The notes under the pieces were generated by a model. That model saw nothing but the letters and a program-made list of their open reading frames with translations, searched no databases and was not told the origin of the DNA. DNA of 64,000 bases from Bacteroidota bacterium (lineage in GTDB: Bacteria > Bacteroidota > Bacteroidia > Chitinophagales > Chitinophagaceae), in contig JADJSG010000010.1 in assembly GCA_016711825.1 (NCBI GenBank), positions 1-64,000 of the forward strand. The letters run 5' to 3'. Numbering within the stretch: the first letter of the stretch is position 1; every line of letters begins with the position of its first letter. A program made the translations under genes and the position numbers. Shown in pieces: positions 46,670 through 55,662 of this stretch.

Positions 46670-49600
46670 TTATTGCCCGAGTAAAAACCGTATCATCAAG
46701 CCTCCACGTGTGGTAGTAATAGGGAATGCATTTGATACATAAGGGATGCTTTGACGTCTATCATAAAAGAATCGAAGGGTCACATTTTGGGTTAAAATAT
46801 AATCGATAGATGGTGAAATCGTAATGACTTTTTGACCTCTGGTAGCGCGAGACACACGTTGGTCAAGTCGATTTATAGTGGTATAATCATCACGTAAACC
46901 CAAATCAAGTTTTATATTCACATCACTTTTCAATTTGTTTAAACCAAAATAAGGGGTATTAATCGTCACATCTTTCATCCTAAATCCGCCTCCAAGGGAG
47001 ATTTCCTTACTTTTGGTTTCGCTTAACTGAAAATCAATTAAACTCATACTCAAGGTTCTTGCTTTTTTATATTCAATATGGATATTGAGCGAATTTTTAA
47101 AGGTTGCATCTATTCCTAAAAAAGGACCAAAGTTTTCGTTAATGGTCATATTAGGCACCATAAAATAAGGAATATAATTATGTGAAACAGAATCGATAAA
47201 GGAAGGGAATCCTAATGCATAAACATCGCGATATTGTAAAGCTGATGTAAAGCTATTCATACTTAAAGTACCAGTATAAGAATGATTTAAAGTGAAATTT
47301 TGAAATATATTTTTAAACAATTTGGTACGTGCTAAACCGCCATAATTTAAACGCCAGTTAGGTAATGGAAATATATTTTTAAAAGGGTTCGACCTAATAT
47401 TATTGGTTTCATTATTCATCAACGGAAATGTTTCCGGATTTTTTCCTGTATAAGCCGAAAGGAATGCCGGTATAAGTACTTCTTGTGAATATCGTGTATA
47501 CCCTTTTTTATATTCTTCATCTTCTGGGGCATTGGCATTGCCTGTATATGGGTTTATTAAACCTAATCGGGACGAAATCACTTTTCGATTATTTTCAAAA
47601 TCAGAAAAGGCCCTTGTCAATTTATCACTGCTATTTCCTTTTTGAAACATGGTTTTAATAGCGATATACGAAATGGTAAAGCCTCCTGTTTCATATGGAT
47701 TTAGATGGGCATATTCACTACCGCCCCCAAGGGTATCTTTAAACAATTCTGAATATGCTTTATTAAATGTTTTGTTCCAGTTTAAATCAATTTTAAAATC
47801 TTTAAAAGGTTCCAAATTTACTGTGGCATTGAAAGTTTGAGCATATTGTTGTTGAAAAGGAGCGTTAAATAAGGAGTCTCTTGTAAGTACATTATCATTT
47901 GCTTTTCCTTCCAGCCAGTATCGATCGGGTTGGTAGCCAAAAGCAAAAGGCAATCCTGAGTTGGTATTATTTCTAAAGTTTACACCTAAATATTGTGTAC
48001 TATCCATATAACCAGGCAATATAGTACCCATGTTTTCATTATAATTAAAACTAGCTCTTTTGACCATCATCAATAATCGGCCCACTACCCTTACACCATC
48101 TGAAGGATTGGTGCCTCTTAGTTTCTTTTTCAATGCAAGGGCTTCTTTTTTCTTTTTCTCAATTTCTTTGGCTTTCACCCTGGCTAAGCTGTCTCTTCTT
48201 GTTTTATCATTGCCACCCACATTCGAAATCATCGCATTAGGATTTCCGTTCACTACTTCGTCTTTCTTTTTGTCTACTTTCTCTTCTTCTTTTTTAGTCT
48301 TTTTATCTTTTGACTTGTCAGTTGCTACATCTGTAGCGCCACTTACATCTGTATTGCCTTTATCACCTTTATCAGTGCCACTGGCTTTACCACTTGCCCC
48401 ACTCCCTTTTTTATCGACGACTGCATTTTTAGTGGGCCCATTATTTTTATCATTTTTATTGACCACCTTAGGTGAATTGATGGTTTTCAGTAGTTTAACT
48501 TTATTATATAATTGCGCAAAATTCAATTCCCCGTTGATTTGTCGGTTTTGTGTATTTCCCTCTACATTACCAAGACTTTTTGCTAATAAAGACGCTGCAG
48601 TCCAATTGAAAGTAGAAGCATAACTTGCTCTCAATGTGGTCCAATCGAGTAATGGAAATTTAGTTAAGGGTACATTGTAATTTGCATTTAATGACTGATT
48701 ATAACCCGTGTTTCTACCCAGTCTGCTTACATTTTGCCAAAAAGTATCTTTTTTAGCTTTTGTATCTAATTTGCCATAAGGCTCATCAATTCTTGAATTG
48801 TTGTTTGCAGTATAATCAATGGAAAGCGATTTTGTAAAATCCCATCTAATATTATAAGTTCGGTTCCAGGTGAAAAATTTATAATAATTCGGTTCTATCG
48901 GATAAGCTCCTTCATCAATATTACGCACTTTTGTTTCACCCATTGTTTTATTGAGTGTGTTACGCATATTAAAATTAGCAGGAAGCAAATTGAAATTAAA
49001 ATCTCTGATGAGTTGAAAATATTTCCTTTTTTGCGGGATTAATTTTTTAAATGGCTCTATCGATTTTGATTTGATTAGATATGCATAACCTAATGAAGCA
49101 TGATGCTCGTCTAATCGATCTTTTTCTATCAAAGGGTTATGTTTGTTCGTCTGAGTAAAAGAATAACTCAAATCAAAATTTTGTAAATCCCATGGCTCTT
49201 TTCGTTTATTTTTGGTGGGTGCAATTCTTACATTTTGAAAATTGATACTTTTGATAGAGGTAAAATCTTGGGCAATTTTTTTAATGGAATCTTGTTGTTT
49301 TCCAGAGTATCCTTTCACTTTGTCTTTAAACTTAATATCTAAATCGTATGGATCATAAATAGGATTACTGATTGACTGGGTGTATCCGGCAAATACGGGC
49401 AATTGTACACCCCATTTTTTAGGTGCTAATTTTCCTGCATTAATATTTGCGGAAACATCAAATTGGGTAAAATGATCTCTTGAACGTTGGTTGACTTTCT
49501 GGTCTATATTTCCATAACCAGCAGTATGCATATTCCCACTCATTTTAATGGTACCCAAATCTGCCAATTGCATTTCTACCCTACCAACTGCAGCAGAACC

Positions 49601-52600
49601 ACCTGACTCATCCAAATTTGAAAGTCTTAATTCATTGAACCAAACTTCAGCACATTTTTTTGCACCATCATCTTGAGGGTCATTGGGAGTCTTTTGTGGG
49701 TTTAAAACCCCCACCATCGCCATTTTTACATCTCCTAAATTTGGATTACCTACTATTTTTATATAATTGCCTTTGCTATCTTGGGTTATATAAGGAATGG
49801 CGTAATTAGCCCCACTCTTATTTCTTTTCAATTTTGCAGCTACTAACTCATCAAAGCTAATATCCATTTCATTGGCTTCAGGCCAAATCAAATTTGGGTC
49901 TCTTGTTCCCCAAGGGGTAAAAGTTAGGGGTACTTGATATTCATAATAATTACCCACAAAATCGCTTCCCAATCTGATAAACCCTCTTAAATCACCTTTA
50001 TTAATAGGGGTTGCTTCCGTATTTTCGGCATGTACAAACATTTTCATCGCCTTAAATTGACGCATATCCATCCCCAATGATTTAAAGGCACCTCTTGAAT
50101 CCCCATCCTCTAAACCACAAACCTGTATGGAAAGTGATTGCTCATTTTGCTGAATGGTTTGTCCGTTTGACACCTGTTGTTGTTGACGTTGTATGCCTGG
50201 AGGTGTAACATATGGAATAGGTGAACGACTGCTATTTTCTTCAATACTTACTGAATACAAATTAAATAAGGTAGCGTTATTATCGTCATTTGGTACAAGT
50301 TCTCCCGGGTTTTTCAACGAGAAATTATATTTTCTCCATTGGTTTCTTCCTAATTCAAGACGTGCAAAACGCATGATAATACTGTCTTGAAACCCGGTTA
50401 AATACATACGCATAAATCGGATTGATTTAAAATCAGAAATGCTCCCTATTCTATCTGTATATTCTCTGATAGGAATTTTAAACTGATACCAGGTTTCATT
50501 TTCTGTATTTCCATTGGGAAGTTTCACTGGGGTGATTTGCTTGTTGACAATATAATTAGTACCAACAGCCATATTGGGTTTCATATCAATTCGATATTGA
50601 AAATATTGTTCATTTTCATTTAAAGTATTATCACGATTGATATCTTCTGACTCAGGTACATTGGTAAAAGCATTTGAAAATTGGGTTGCATTGTCAGTTA
50701 CTGGTGAGTTGCCTTGTGCATTATTAAACTTGCGATATCTTTTAAAAATAGGTGTAGCGCTGTTATCATAATCATCACCTCTAAAATGATGAAAGTCGTC
50801 ATTGGCCGGGTCGTTTGTAGCATTGATATAAGCCAAAGAAGCATTGCCAAAATTGGCATTCAATTCATCGATAAAATTTTGAAATTGGGTGGTTTCTTCT
50901 GTATTGTTCATGCCATCATAACCAACATCTTGCGCTGCCCTCGCTTGTGGGTCATTATCAAATGCTGGCGTGATTTGTTGTTGAAACTTCGGAATTTTAG
51001 ACCAGGCCGAATTCTCCACTTTTGAATTATCAATAGGATAAGGCAAACCATTTTCAAAAAACTTTCTTGAATCCTTTAATATATCTTCAGAGATATTTCC
51101 TAAATTGATATAAAAACTTCCCCCTGGGTCATTTTGATTTTTGATAAACGGATCTAAAATCCAAAACTCTATAAATTCAACATTGGCTGTTTCAAAATCA
51201 CTATAATCGATGGCACGCATGATACCACCCCACCGTTTGGTTGGATTTAATAATTCACCATCGGAGGTAATATTGCTTGCATCAAAATTATAAGGTCCTC
51301 TTTCTTTGGGGTAAAATGCCAAATCGAGCGTAGGTAAATTTCCTTGTAATGAAGTATACGATTTTAAAGGAAATACATCTTGTTGTTGAATTAAACGTAA
51401 ATAGTGATTAGAAAGTTGTGCTGTATCTTTTTTAAGATGGTCAGGCATACAGTTTTGCTTAGGGTCTACCAAACAAGGATCTAAATTATACCATGCTAAT
51501 TTGGCCCTGTTTTTTCCATAAGTTAAATTATTAACCAATGTTGCTTCAGGAAATAAGATATTGCCATACTTGTCTGTTGCATCTTGAGGTGTACTTGCAA
51601 TAGCCCATGTAGTGACTGGAAATTTCAAATCGTACCCACTTCTTGTTCCTTCAAAATCGTCTATATAAATATTACCAGCACCCGTTTCATCATCAATCAA
51701 TTTACTATGCCCTGGTATTATTTGTGCAACCTCGCCCGAAGCTACTATCATAGAGGGTGATGTAGTTGATAGTAATGGAAGCCTGTCTAAAAACCTTGTA
51801 ATACCTGGCATATCACTTTGATAATTCGCATCTAAACCCAATACAGTATTTTTGATAGGATCTTCTCCAAAAGTAACTTTGTTAAAATAAGGCCTTTCAG
51901 TTAATCTAAGCATTGTACCCCCAATGGTAAATTTATCATTGATAAAATAATCAAAACGAGTCCCTAAAAAGTTTTGCACTTGTGCGCCAAACACTGCATT
52001 ATTCTCATACGATACATTGATAGGTATTCCTGAATTTAAAATTCCAGAATTAATTACTTTAAGCTTTCCAATGCCATAATCTATGGTGTAATCAACATTC
52101 TCTGTCAGTTTTTGTCCTCCTGCAAACACAGTCACAGAACCTTGAGGAATATTAAATCCTCCTAAATAAATTTCAGAACCATTGGCCGATTTATAGGAAC
52201 CTTTTAGTAAAAAGCGATTATACTGCGGAAATTGAATAGCAATGTTTTTAGTAGAATCATACAAAAGGGTATATAGATACTTTTTTTCTAACTGGGCGTT
52301 TCCGCCAAAAACAGTTCTTAAATCTTCACCAAAAGGCTCCAATACAGGAAATATGATTTTGCCTTGTTGAGAATTAATGGTTACTCCTTCTATATAGTCA
52401 AATCGACCGTCTGGCTGAGGGTCATTTTGATTATTCAATCGATCAAGATTTAATAAGGTAATTAATGGGATACCCGCTTTTGGACCTTCTGGCAAATATC
52501 TTTTTTCGCCACCGCCTGGATCTAGGTACATCACATTTAAAATAAAATCTTCTTTGCTTACACCAGATGCACCCAATGCATAAACATTTTTCATCATCAA

Positions 52601-54133
52601 ATCCCATAAAGGGACCGTAGGATCAGGCGATGTTGATTTCAACATTTTTAAAAACAACACTTTCGGATTGGTGCTATCAGGAGGCAAACTTTGCGCAAAT
52701 TCACCCACTTGATACACTTTACCATTGTTGGTATATTCAAAAGCAACCCCAATCACATCATCAGGTTGTAATTGGGTATTGACAGAGATAAAACCCAATT
52801 GCGGGTTGAAAGTGAATTCAGAGGGATTGAGTTTTCGTGCAAAGGTTTTTTCAAAATCTACACGTCCTTTAAGCCCCAATGCCTGCAATGAACTCACTAC
52901 ATTGCCAATGTCTCTACTTCCTGGTGATTGTATGACCTGTGAATATAAGGTGTTTGAATTATTGTCTGCTTGCCCACTTGATGGTTTAAAAAAGGAAGTT
53001 CGGTAAGGTTGCGGCTCACCTAAATCTTGAAATGCCACTACGTCACGGGCATTTTCAGTGGCGCCTGTTTTGTTGGTAATCCAAACTTCTATACGATTGA
53101 TATTATTGAGTGATTGAATGACAGGAAAATTCTTAAGGGCTGTATTATAATTATTTCTAAAGGTTTGGGCTAAAAGAAAATGCCTAAAATCTTCATAACT
53201 ATCTGTTGAAATAGAAAAGTTTTGGGTTTGAGATCCACCTTTGATCGCAAAACTTTCTTTTTTAGACTTCTGTTGCGAAACCACTGCATTTACCATCAAA
53301 CGGCCAAATTGCAATTGTGTTTTTAAGCCAAATAATGACTGAACACCTTGTATTAAGGTCGTTCGCAAGGGAAAACTGATATAACCTGCCTCAATCTTTT
53401 TAATGATATCATCTTCCTGACCTGTATAATTAAGTTTCAGCTGATTTTCAAAATCAAATGTCGCTTTGGTATTGTAATTAAAATTAAAACGCATCTTTTC
53501 GCCTACTTTCGCTAAAAGATTGATATTCATATTCATATCAAAATCAAAAATGCCATATTTTTGAGCACTTTGCACCAATGTAGGATTTTTTACATTTTGC
53601 CAGTTACCGCCAAAAAATAAATCCACATTACCCTGGGGTTTTACTTCAATAGTATTTCCTCCAAAAATTCTATCAAAGATGGCATTTCCTAAATTGACCT
53701 TAGGTATCACCCCACCCTTTTTTGAAATTTGCATCAAGGTATTTTGCCTTTTTTTGAAATAGGCTTCTTCATCTTTTCCTGCCTGATACTTTAAAAACTC
53801 TTCATAAGTCATATAGGAAGGTGCCCTATAATATTCTTTCCCTATTTTTTCAGAAATAGAATATTCCTTTAATGAAGGGTCATATTCTACTTGGGTATTT
53901 ATATTTTTAGGATCTTTTAAATCGAATTGGGTTGGGAGGTCTTCATTAAATTTATCGGCAATTCTATCCTCTATAGGATATTTCAAACTGTCTTTCTTTT
54001 TTTGGGTAGTATCATCAGCAGGCACTTCAAATACAAAAAATGCAAAGGGCTTTGCAGTACTAATGAGCAGCGTTAAGATTGTCAATGAAAAAATGACAAA
54101 AAATTGAAATGTATATTTAAATAATTGATTCAA
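46670..54133 (-). CDS. sprA: T9SS outer-membrane translocon protein SprA
   Basis: The very large barrel that forms the exit channel of the type IX secretion system, required for gliding in related bacteria. A signal helix (YTFQFFVIFSLTILTLLISTAKPFAFF) is followed by SprA-type motifs (PKVNLGNAIFDRIFGGNTIEVKPQGNVDLFFGG, the repeated LNTQLQPDDVIGVAFEYTNNGKVYQVGEF type plug/N-terminal blocks), strands throughout, and a C-terminal end GLMIRFLLGQ typical of a barrel. At 2487 residues it is near the family's usual 2400. A Lys/Asp/Thr/Gly-rich low-complexity segment occupies about residues 1880-2010. It lies 7 bases after ruvA. Confidence 0.95.
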   Translation of the reverse strand: MNQLFKYTFQFFVIFSLTILTLLISTAKPFAFFVFEVPADDTTQKKKDSLKYPIEDRIADKFNEDLPTQFDLKDPKNINTQVEYDPSLKEYSISEKIGKEYYRAPSYMTYEEFLKYQAGKDEEAYFKKRQNTLMQISKKGGVIPKVNLGNAIFDRIFGGNTIEVKPQGNVDLFFGGNWQNVKNPTLVQSAQKYGIFDFDMNMNINLLAKVGEKMRFNFNYNTKATFDFENQLKLNYTGQEDDIIKKIEAGYISFPLRTTLIQGVQSLFGLKTQLQFGRLMVNAVVSQQKSKKESFAIKGGSQTQNFSISTDSYEDFRHFLLAQTFRNNYNTALKNFPVIQSLNNINRIEVWITNKTGATENARDVVAFQDLGEPQPYRTSFFKPSSGQADNNSNTLYSQVIQSPGSRDIGNVVSSLQALGLKGRVDFEKTFARKLNPSEFTFNPQLGFISVNTQLQPDDVIGVAFEYTNNGKVYQVGEFAQSLPPDSTNPKVLFLKMLKSTSPDPTVPLWDLMMKNVYALGASGVSKEDFILNVMYLDPGGGEKRYLPEGPKAGIPLITLLNLDRLNNQNDPQPDGRFDYIEGVTINSQQGKIIFPVLEPFGEDLRTVFGGNAQLEKKYLYTLLYDSTKNIAIQFPQYNRFLLKGSYKSANGSEIYLGGFNIPQGSVTVFAGGQKLTENVDYTIDYGIGKLKVINSGILNSGIPINVSYENNAVFGAQVQNFLGTRFDYFINDKFTIGGTMLRLTERPYFNKVTFGEDPIKNTVLGLDANYQSDMPGITRFLDRLPLLSTTSPSMIVASGEVAQIIPGHSKLIDDETGAGNIYIDDFEGTRSGYDLKFPVTTWAIASTPQDATDKYGNILFPEATLVNNLTYGKNRAKLAWYNLDPCLVDPKQNCMPDHLKKDTAQLSNHYLRLIQQQDVFPLKSYTSLQGNLPTLDLAFYPKERGPYNFDASNITSDGELLNPTKRWGGIMRAIDYSDFETANVEFIEFWILDPFIKNQNDPGGSFYINLGNISEDILKDSRKFFENGLPYPIDNSKVENSAWSKIPKFQQQITPAFDNDPQARAAQDVGYDGMNNTEETTQFQNFIDELNANFGNASLAYINATNDPANDDFHHFRGDDYDNSATPIFKRYRKFNNAQGNSPVTDNATQFSNAFTNVPESEDINRDNTLNENEQYFQYRIDMKPNMAVGTNYIVNKQITPVKLPNGNTENETWYQFKIPIREYTDRIGSISDFKSIRFMRMYLTGFQDSIIMRFARLELGRNQWRKYNFSLKNPGELVPNDDNNATLFNLYSVSIEENSSRSPIPYVTPPGIQRQQQQVSNGQTIQQNEQSLSIQVCGLEDGDSRGAFKSLGMDMRQFKAMKMFVHAENTEATPINKGDLRGFIRLGSDFVGNYYEYQVPLTFTPWGTRDPNLIWPEANEMDISFDELVAAKLKRNKSGANYAIPYITQDSKGNYIKIVGNPNLGDVKMAMVGVLNPQKTPNDPQDDGAKKCAEVWFNELRLSNLDESGGSAAVGRVEMQLADLGTIKMSGNMHTAGYGNIDQKVNQRSRDHFTQFDVSANINAGKLAPKKWGVQLPVFAGYTQSISNPIYDPYDLDIKFKDKVKGYSGKQQDSIKKIAQDFTSIKSINFQNVRIAPTKNKRKEPWDLQNFDLSYSFTQTNKHNPLIEKDRLDEHHASLGYAYLIKSKSIEPFKKLIPQKRKYFQLIRDFNFNLLPANFNMRNTLNKTMGETKVRNIDEGAYPIEPNYYKFFTWNRTYNIRWDFTKSLSIDYTANNNSRIDEPYGKLDTKAKKDTFWQNVSRLGRNTGYNQSLNANYNVPLTKFPLLDWTTLRASYASTFNWTAASLLAKSLGNVEGNTQNRQINGELNFAQLYNKVKLLKTINSPKVVNKNDKNNGPTKNAVVDKKGSGASGKASGTDKGDKGNTDVSGATDVATDKSKDKKTKKEEEKVDKKKDEVVNGNPNAMISNVGGNDKTRRDSLARVKAKEIEKKKKEALALKKKLRGTNPSDGVRVVGRLLMMVKRASFNYNENMGTILPGYMDSTQYLGVNFRNNTNSGLPFAFGYQPDRYWLEGKANDNVLTRDSLFNAPFQQQYAQTFNATVNLEPFKDFKIDLNWNKTFNKAYSELFKDTLGGGSEYAHLNPYETGGFTISYIAIKTMFQKGNSSDKLTRAFSDFENNRKVISSRLGLINPYTGNANAPEDEEYKKGYTRYSQEVLIPAFLSAYTGKNPETFPLMNNETNNIRSNPFKNIFPLPNWRLNYGGLARTKLFKNIFQNFTLNHSYTGTLSMNSFTSALQYRDVYALGFPSFIDSVSHNYIPYFMVPNMTINENFGPFLGIDATFKNSLNIHIEYKKARTLSMSLIDFQLSETKSKEISLGGGFRMKDVTINTPYFGLNKLKSDVNIKLDLGLRDDYTTINRLDQRVSRATRGQKVITISPSIDYILTQNVTLRFFYDRRQSIPYVSNAFPITTTRGGLMIRFLLGQ

Positions 54134-54140
54134 TTGGTGG

Positions 54141-54722
54141 CTAAATGTTTTTCAAAGATAATTTTATCAATGGTTCGAGTTCAATATTGTTTTCTGTTTT
54201 GAGTACTTTTTGTATTGCATTAAACGCCATATTACGAGCAATGCCTAAACTTACCAAAGCATTTAACGCATCATTTTCAATTTTATTGCTTGCAGTAGAT
54301 TGAATATTTTCGTTAGGTTTTAATTTCATCAGCTTATCTTTTAGTTCTAATATCAACCTTTTAGCCGATTTGGGTCCAATGCCTTTAATTTTTCCTAAAA
54401 TCATTTCATTTTCAGTAATAATGGCATGATGAATTTCTTCAGGCTTCATACTTGAAAGCATCATTCGAGCGGTAGATGCACCTACCCCACTGACTGAAAT
54501 TAACTGAATAAATAAATTACGCTCTTCCTCATTAAAAAAACCATAAAGCGTATGTGCATCTTCTTTTACTTGCAAATAAGTAAGTAATCTACCTTGTGTT
54601 AAATCCTGAATATAGGAATAGGTATGTACACTTATAAAAACTTCATAGCCAACTCCATTGACATCTATCCATACATAGGCTGGAGTTTTCACAATATATT
54701 TACCACTTAGAAATGCGTACAT
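54141..54722 (-). CDS. ruvA: Holliday junction branch migration protein RuvA
   Basis: Binds Holliday junctions and recruits the RuvB motor. N-terminal OB fold (MYAFLSGKYIVKTPAYVWIDVNGVGYEVFI), two helix-hairpin-helix motifs (LISVSGVGASTARMML and KIKGIGPKSAKRLILEL), and the C-terminal domain that touches RuvB (DALNALVSLGI). 193 residues. It is the first gene of an apparent operon with sprA, an arrangement repeated in other Bacteroidota. TATATTTG at 54734-54741 lies 11 bases before the start. Confidence 0.96.
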   Translation of the reverse strand: MYAFLSGKYIVKTPAYVWIDVNGVGYEVFISVHTYSYIQDLTQGRLLTYLQVKEDAHTLYGFFNEEERNLFIQLISVSGVGASTARMMLSSMKPEEIHHAIITENEMILGKIKGIGPKSAKRLILELKDKLMKLKPNENIQSTASNKIENDALNALVSLGIARNMAFNAIQKVLKTENNIELEPLIKLSLKNI

Positions 54723-54733
54723 AATAGGGATTA

Positions 54734-54741
54734 CAAATATA
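54734..54741 (-). promoter_or_regulatory. -7 box for ruvA-sprA
   Basis: TATATTTG on the minus strand, 11 bases upstream of the ruvA ATG. TTG at -33 was not convincingly found. Confidence 0.4.
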
Positions 54742-54876
54742 GGAATTTAAATGAGATATGAAAAAAGATTAAAAAAAGAAAAAGGATCCAATGATTCGCT
54801 CAAAACTTATTTTACGGGCTTCTTTTGAGGACATTTATTTTAATGTATGTTTGTTGGTTATTAGTATATTGTAGCA

Positions 54877-55656
54877 TTGTCCTTTAAAACGTACATATTG
54901 AAACATTGGTTTGTAAAATCCATTATAATCTTGGCTTGTCTATTACTCCTTTGTGCAGGCATAGTACAATTCGCTTTTAACCAGTGGTCTTCTAATACCC
55001 TAGAAATGCCCCGAAAAGCCCATTGGATGCATAGGGGATTATATGATAATAAAACAATATATGAAAACACAATAGCCGCCTTTGACAGCGCCCACCATAA
55101 AAATATTGAAGGTATTGAATTCGATTTATTTTATATTGATTCATTAAACGATTTTGTGATTTCGCATGATTTACCCAATAGATTTGGCTTACCTCCTTTA
55201 TACCTTTCAACAGTACTGAAAAGGTATGATACCTCCTTTTCGTATTGGCTTGATTTGAAAAACTTAAACGAAATAAATAAACAAGCGATTGTTCATCAAT
55301 TAAATAAACTATTAATAGGTACTTTAAAATCGAAAGTATATATAGAATCAGGCAACGCATCTCCATTAGGCTATCTTGCCAATCAGGGTTTCCGTACTAT
55401 CTATTGGGTACAGTATAACAGAACAAACTGGTTAAAAAAATACTTAAAAAAGAAATTAATACAAGGGTATTGCCTAAAATATCCATTTGCAGGTGTTTCT
55501 ATCGCCGCAAGTATGGCTGATGAGGATTTTTTTGATAGTTTTGGTAATATTCCAAGCTTTATATTTCATATTTACACACCTGAACAATACCATCAAATAA
55601 AAAATCATTCAAACATCTCCGTATATTTGATGGATTACATTCCGGCAATTGAATAA
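54877..55656 (+). CDS. Glycerophosphodiester phosphodiesterase-like protein, membrane-anchored
   Basis: A TTG start (54877) gives a single N-terminal helix (FVKSIIILACLLLLCAGIVQF) with the catalytic domain outside. The GDPD signature appears as HWMHRGLYDNKTIYENTIAAFDSA (catalytic His-Arg and ENT), then GIEFDLFYIDSLNDFVISHDLP (metal-binding Glu/Asp and second His). These are the family's acid-base residues; the barrel ends near FHIYTPEQY. 259 residues. It is the first of three same-strand genes spaced 6 and 18 bases apart, probably an operon. GDPD proteins split glycerophosphodiesters; the true substrate here is unknown. Confidence 0.72.
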   Translation: MSFKTYILKHWFVKSIIILACLLLLCAGIVQFAFNQWSSNTLEMPRKAHWMHRGLYDNKTIYENTIAAFDSAHHKNIEGIEFDLFYIDSLNDFVISHDLPNRFGLPPLYLSTVLKRYDTSFSYWLDLKNLNEINKQAIVHQLNKLLIGTLKSKVYIESGNASPLGYLANQGFRTIYWVQYNRTNWLKKYLKKKLIQGYCLKYPFAGVSIAASMADEDFFDSFGNIPSFIFHIYTPEQYHQIKNHSNISVYLMDYIPAIE

Positions 55657-55662
55657 TAAAAT

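Noticed and set aside
48060..48623. 187-codon plus-strand frame, rich in Ser/Leu/Phe, inside sprA
   Set aside because: It is the complement of the Lys/Asp-rich low-complexity segment of SprA; its composition explains the open frame.
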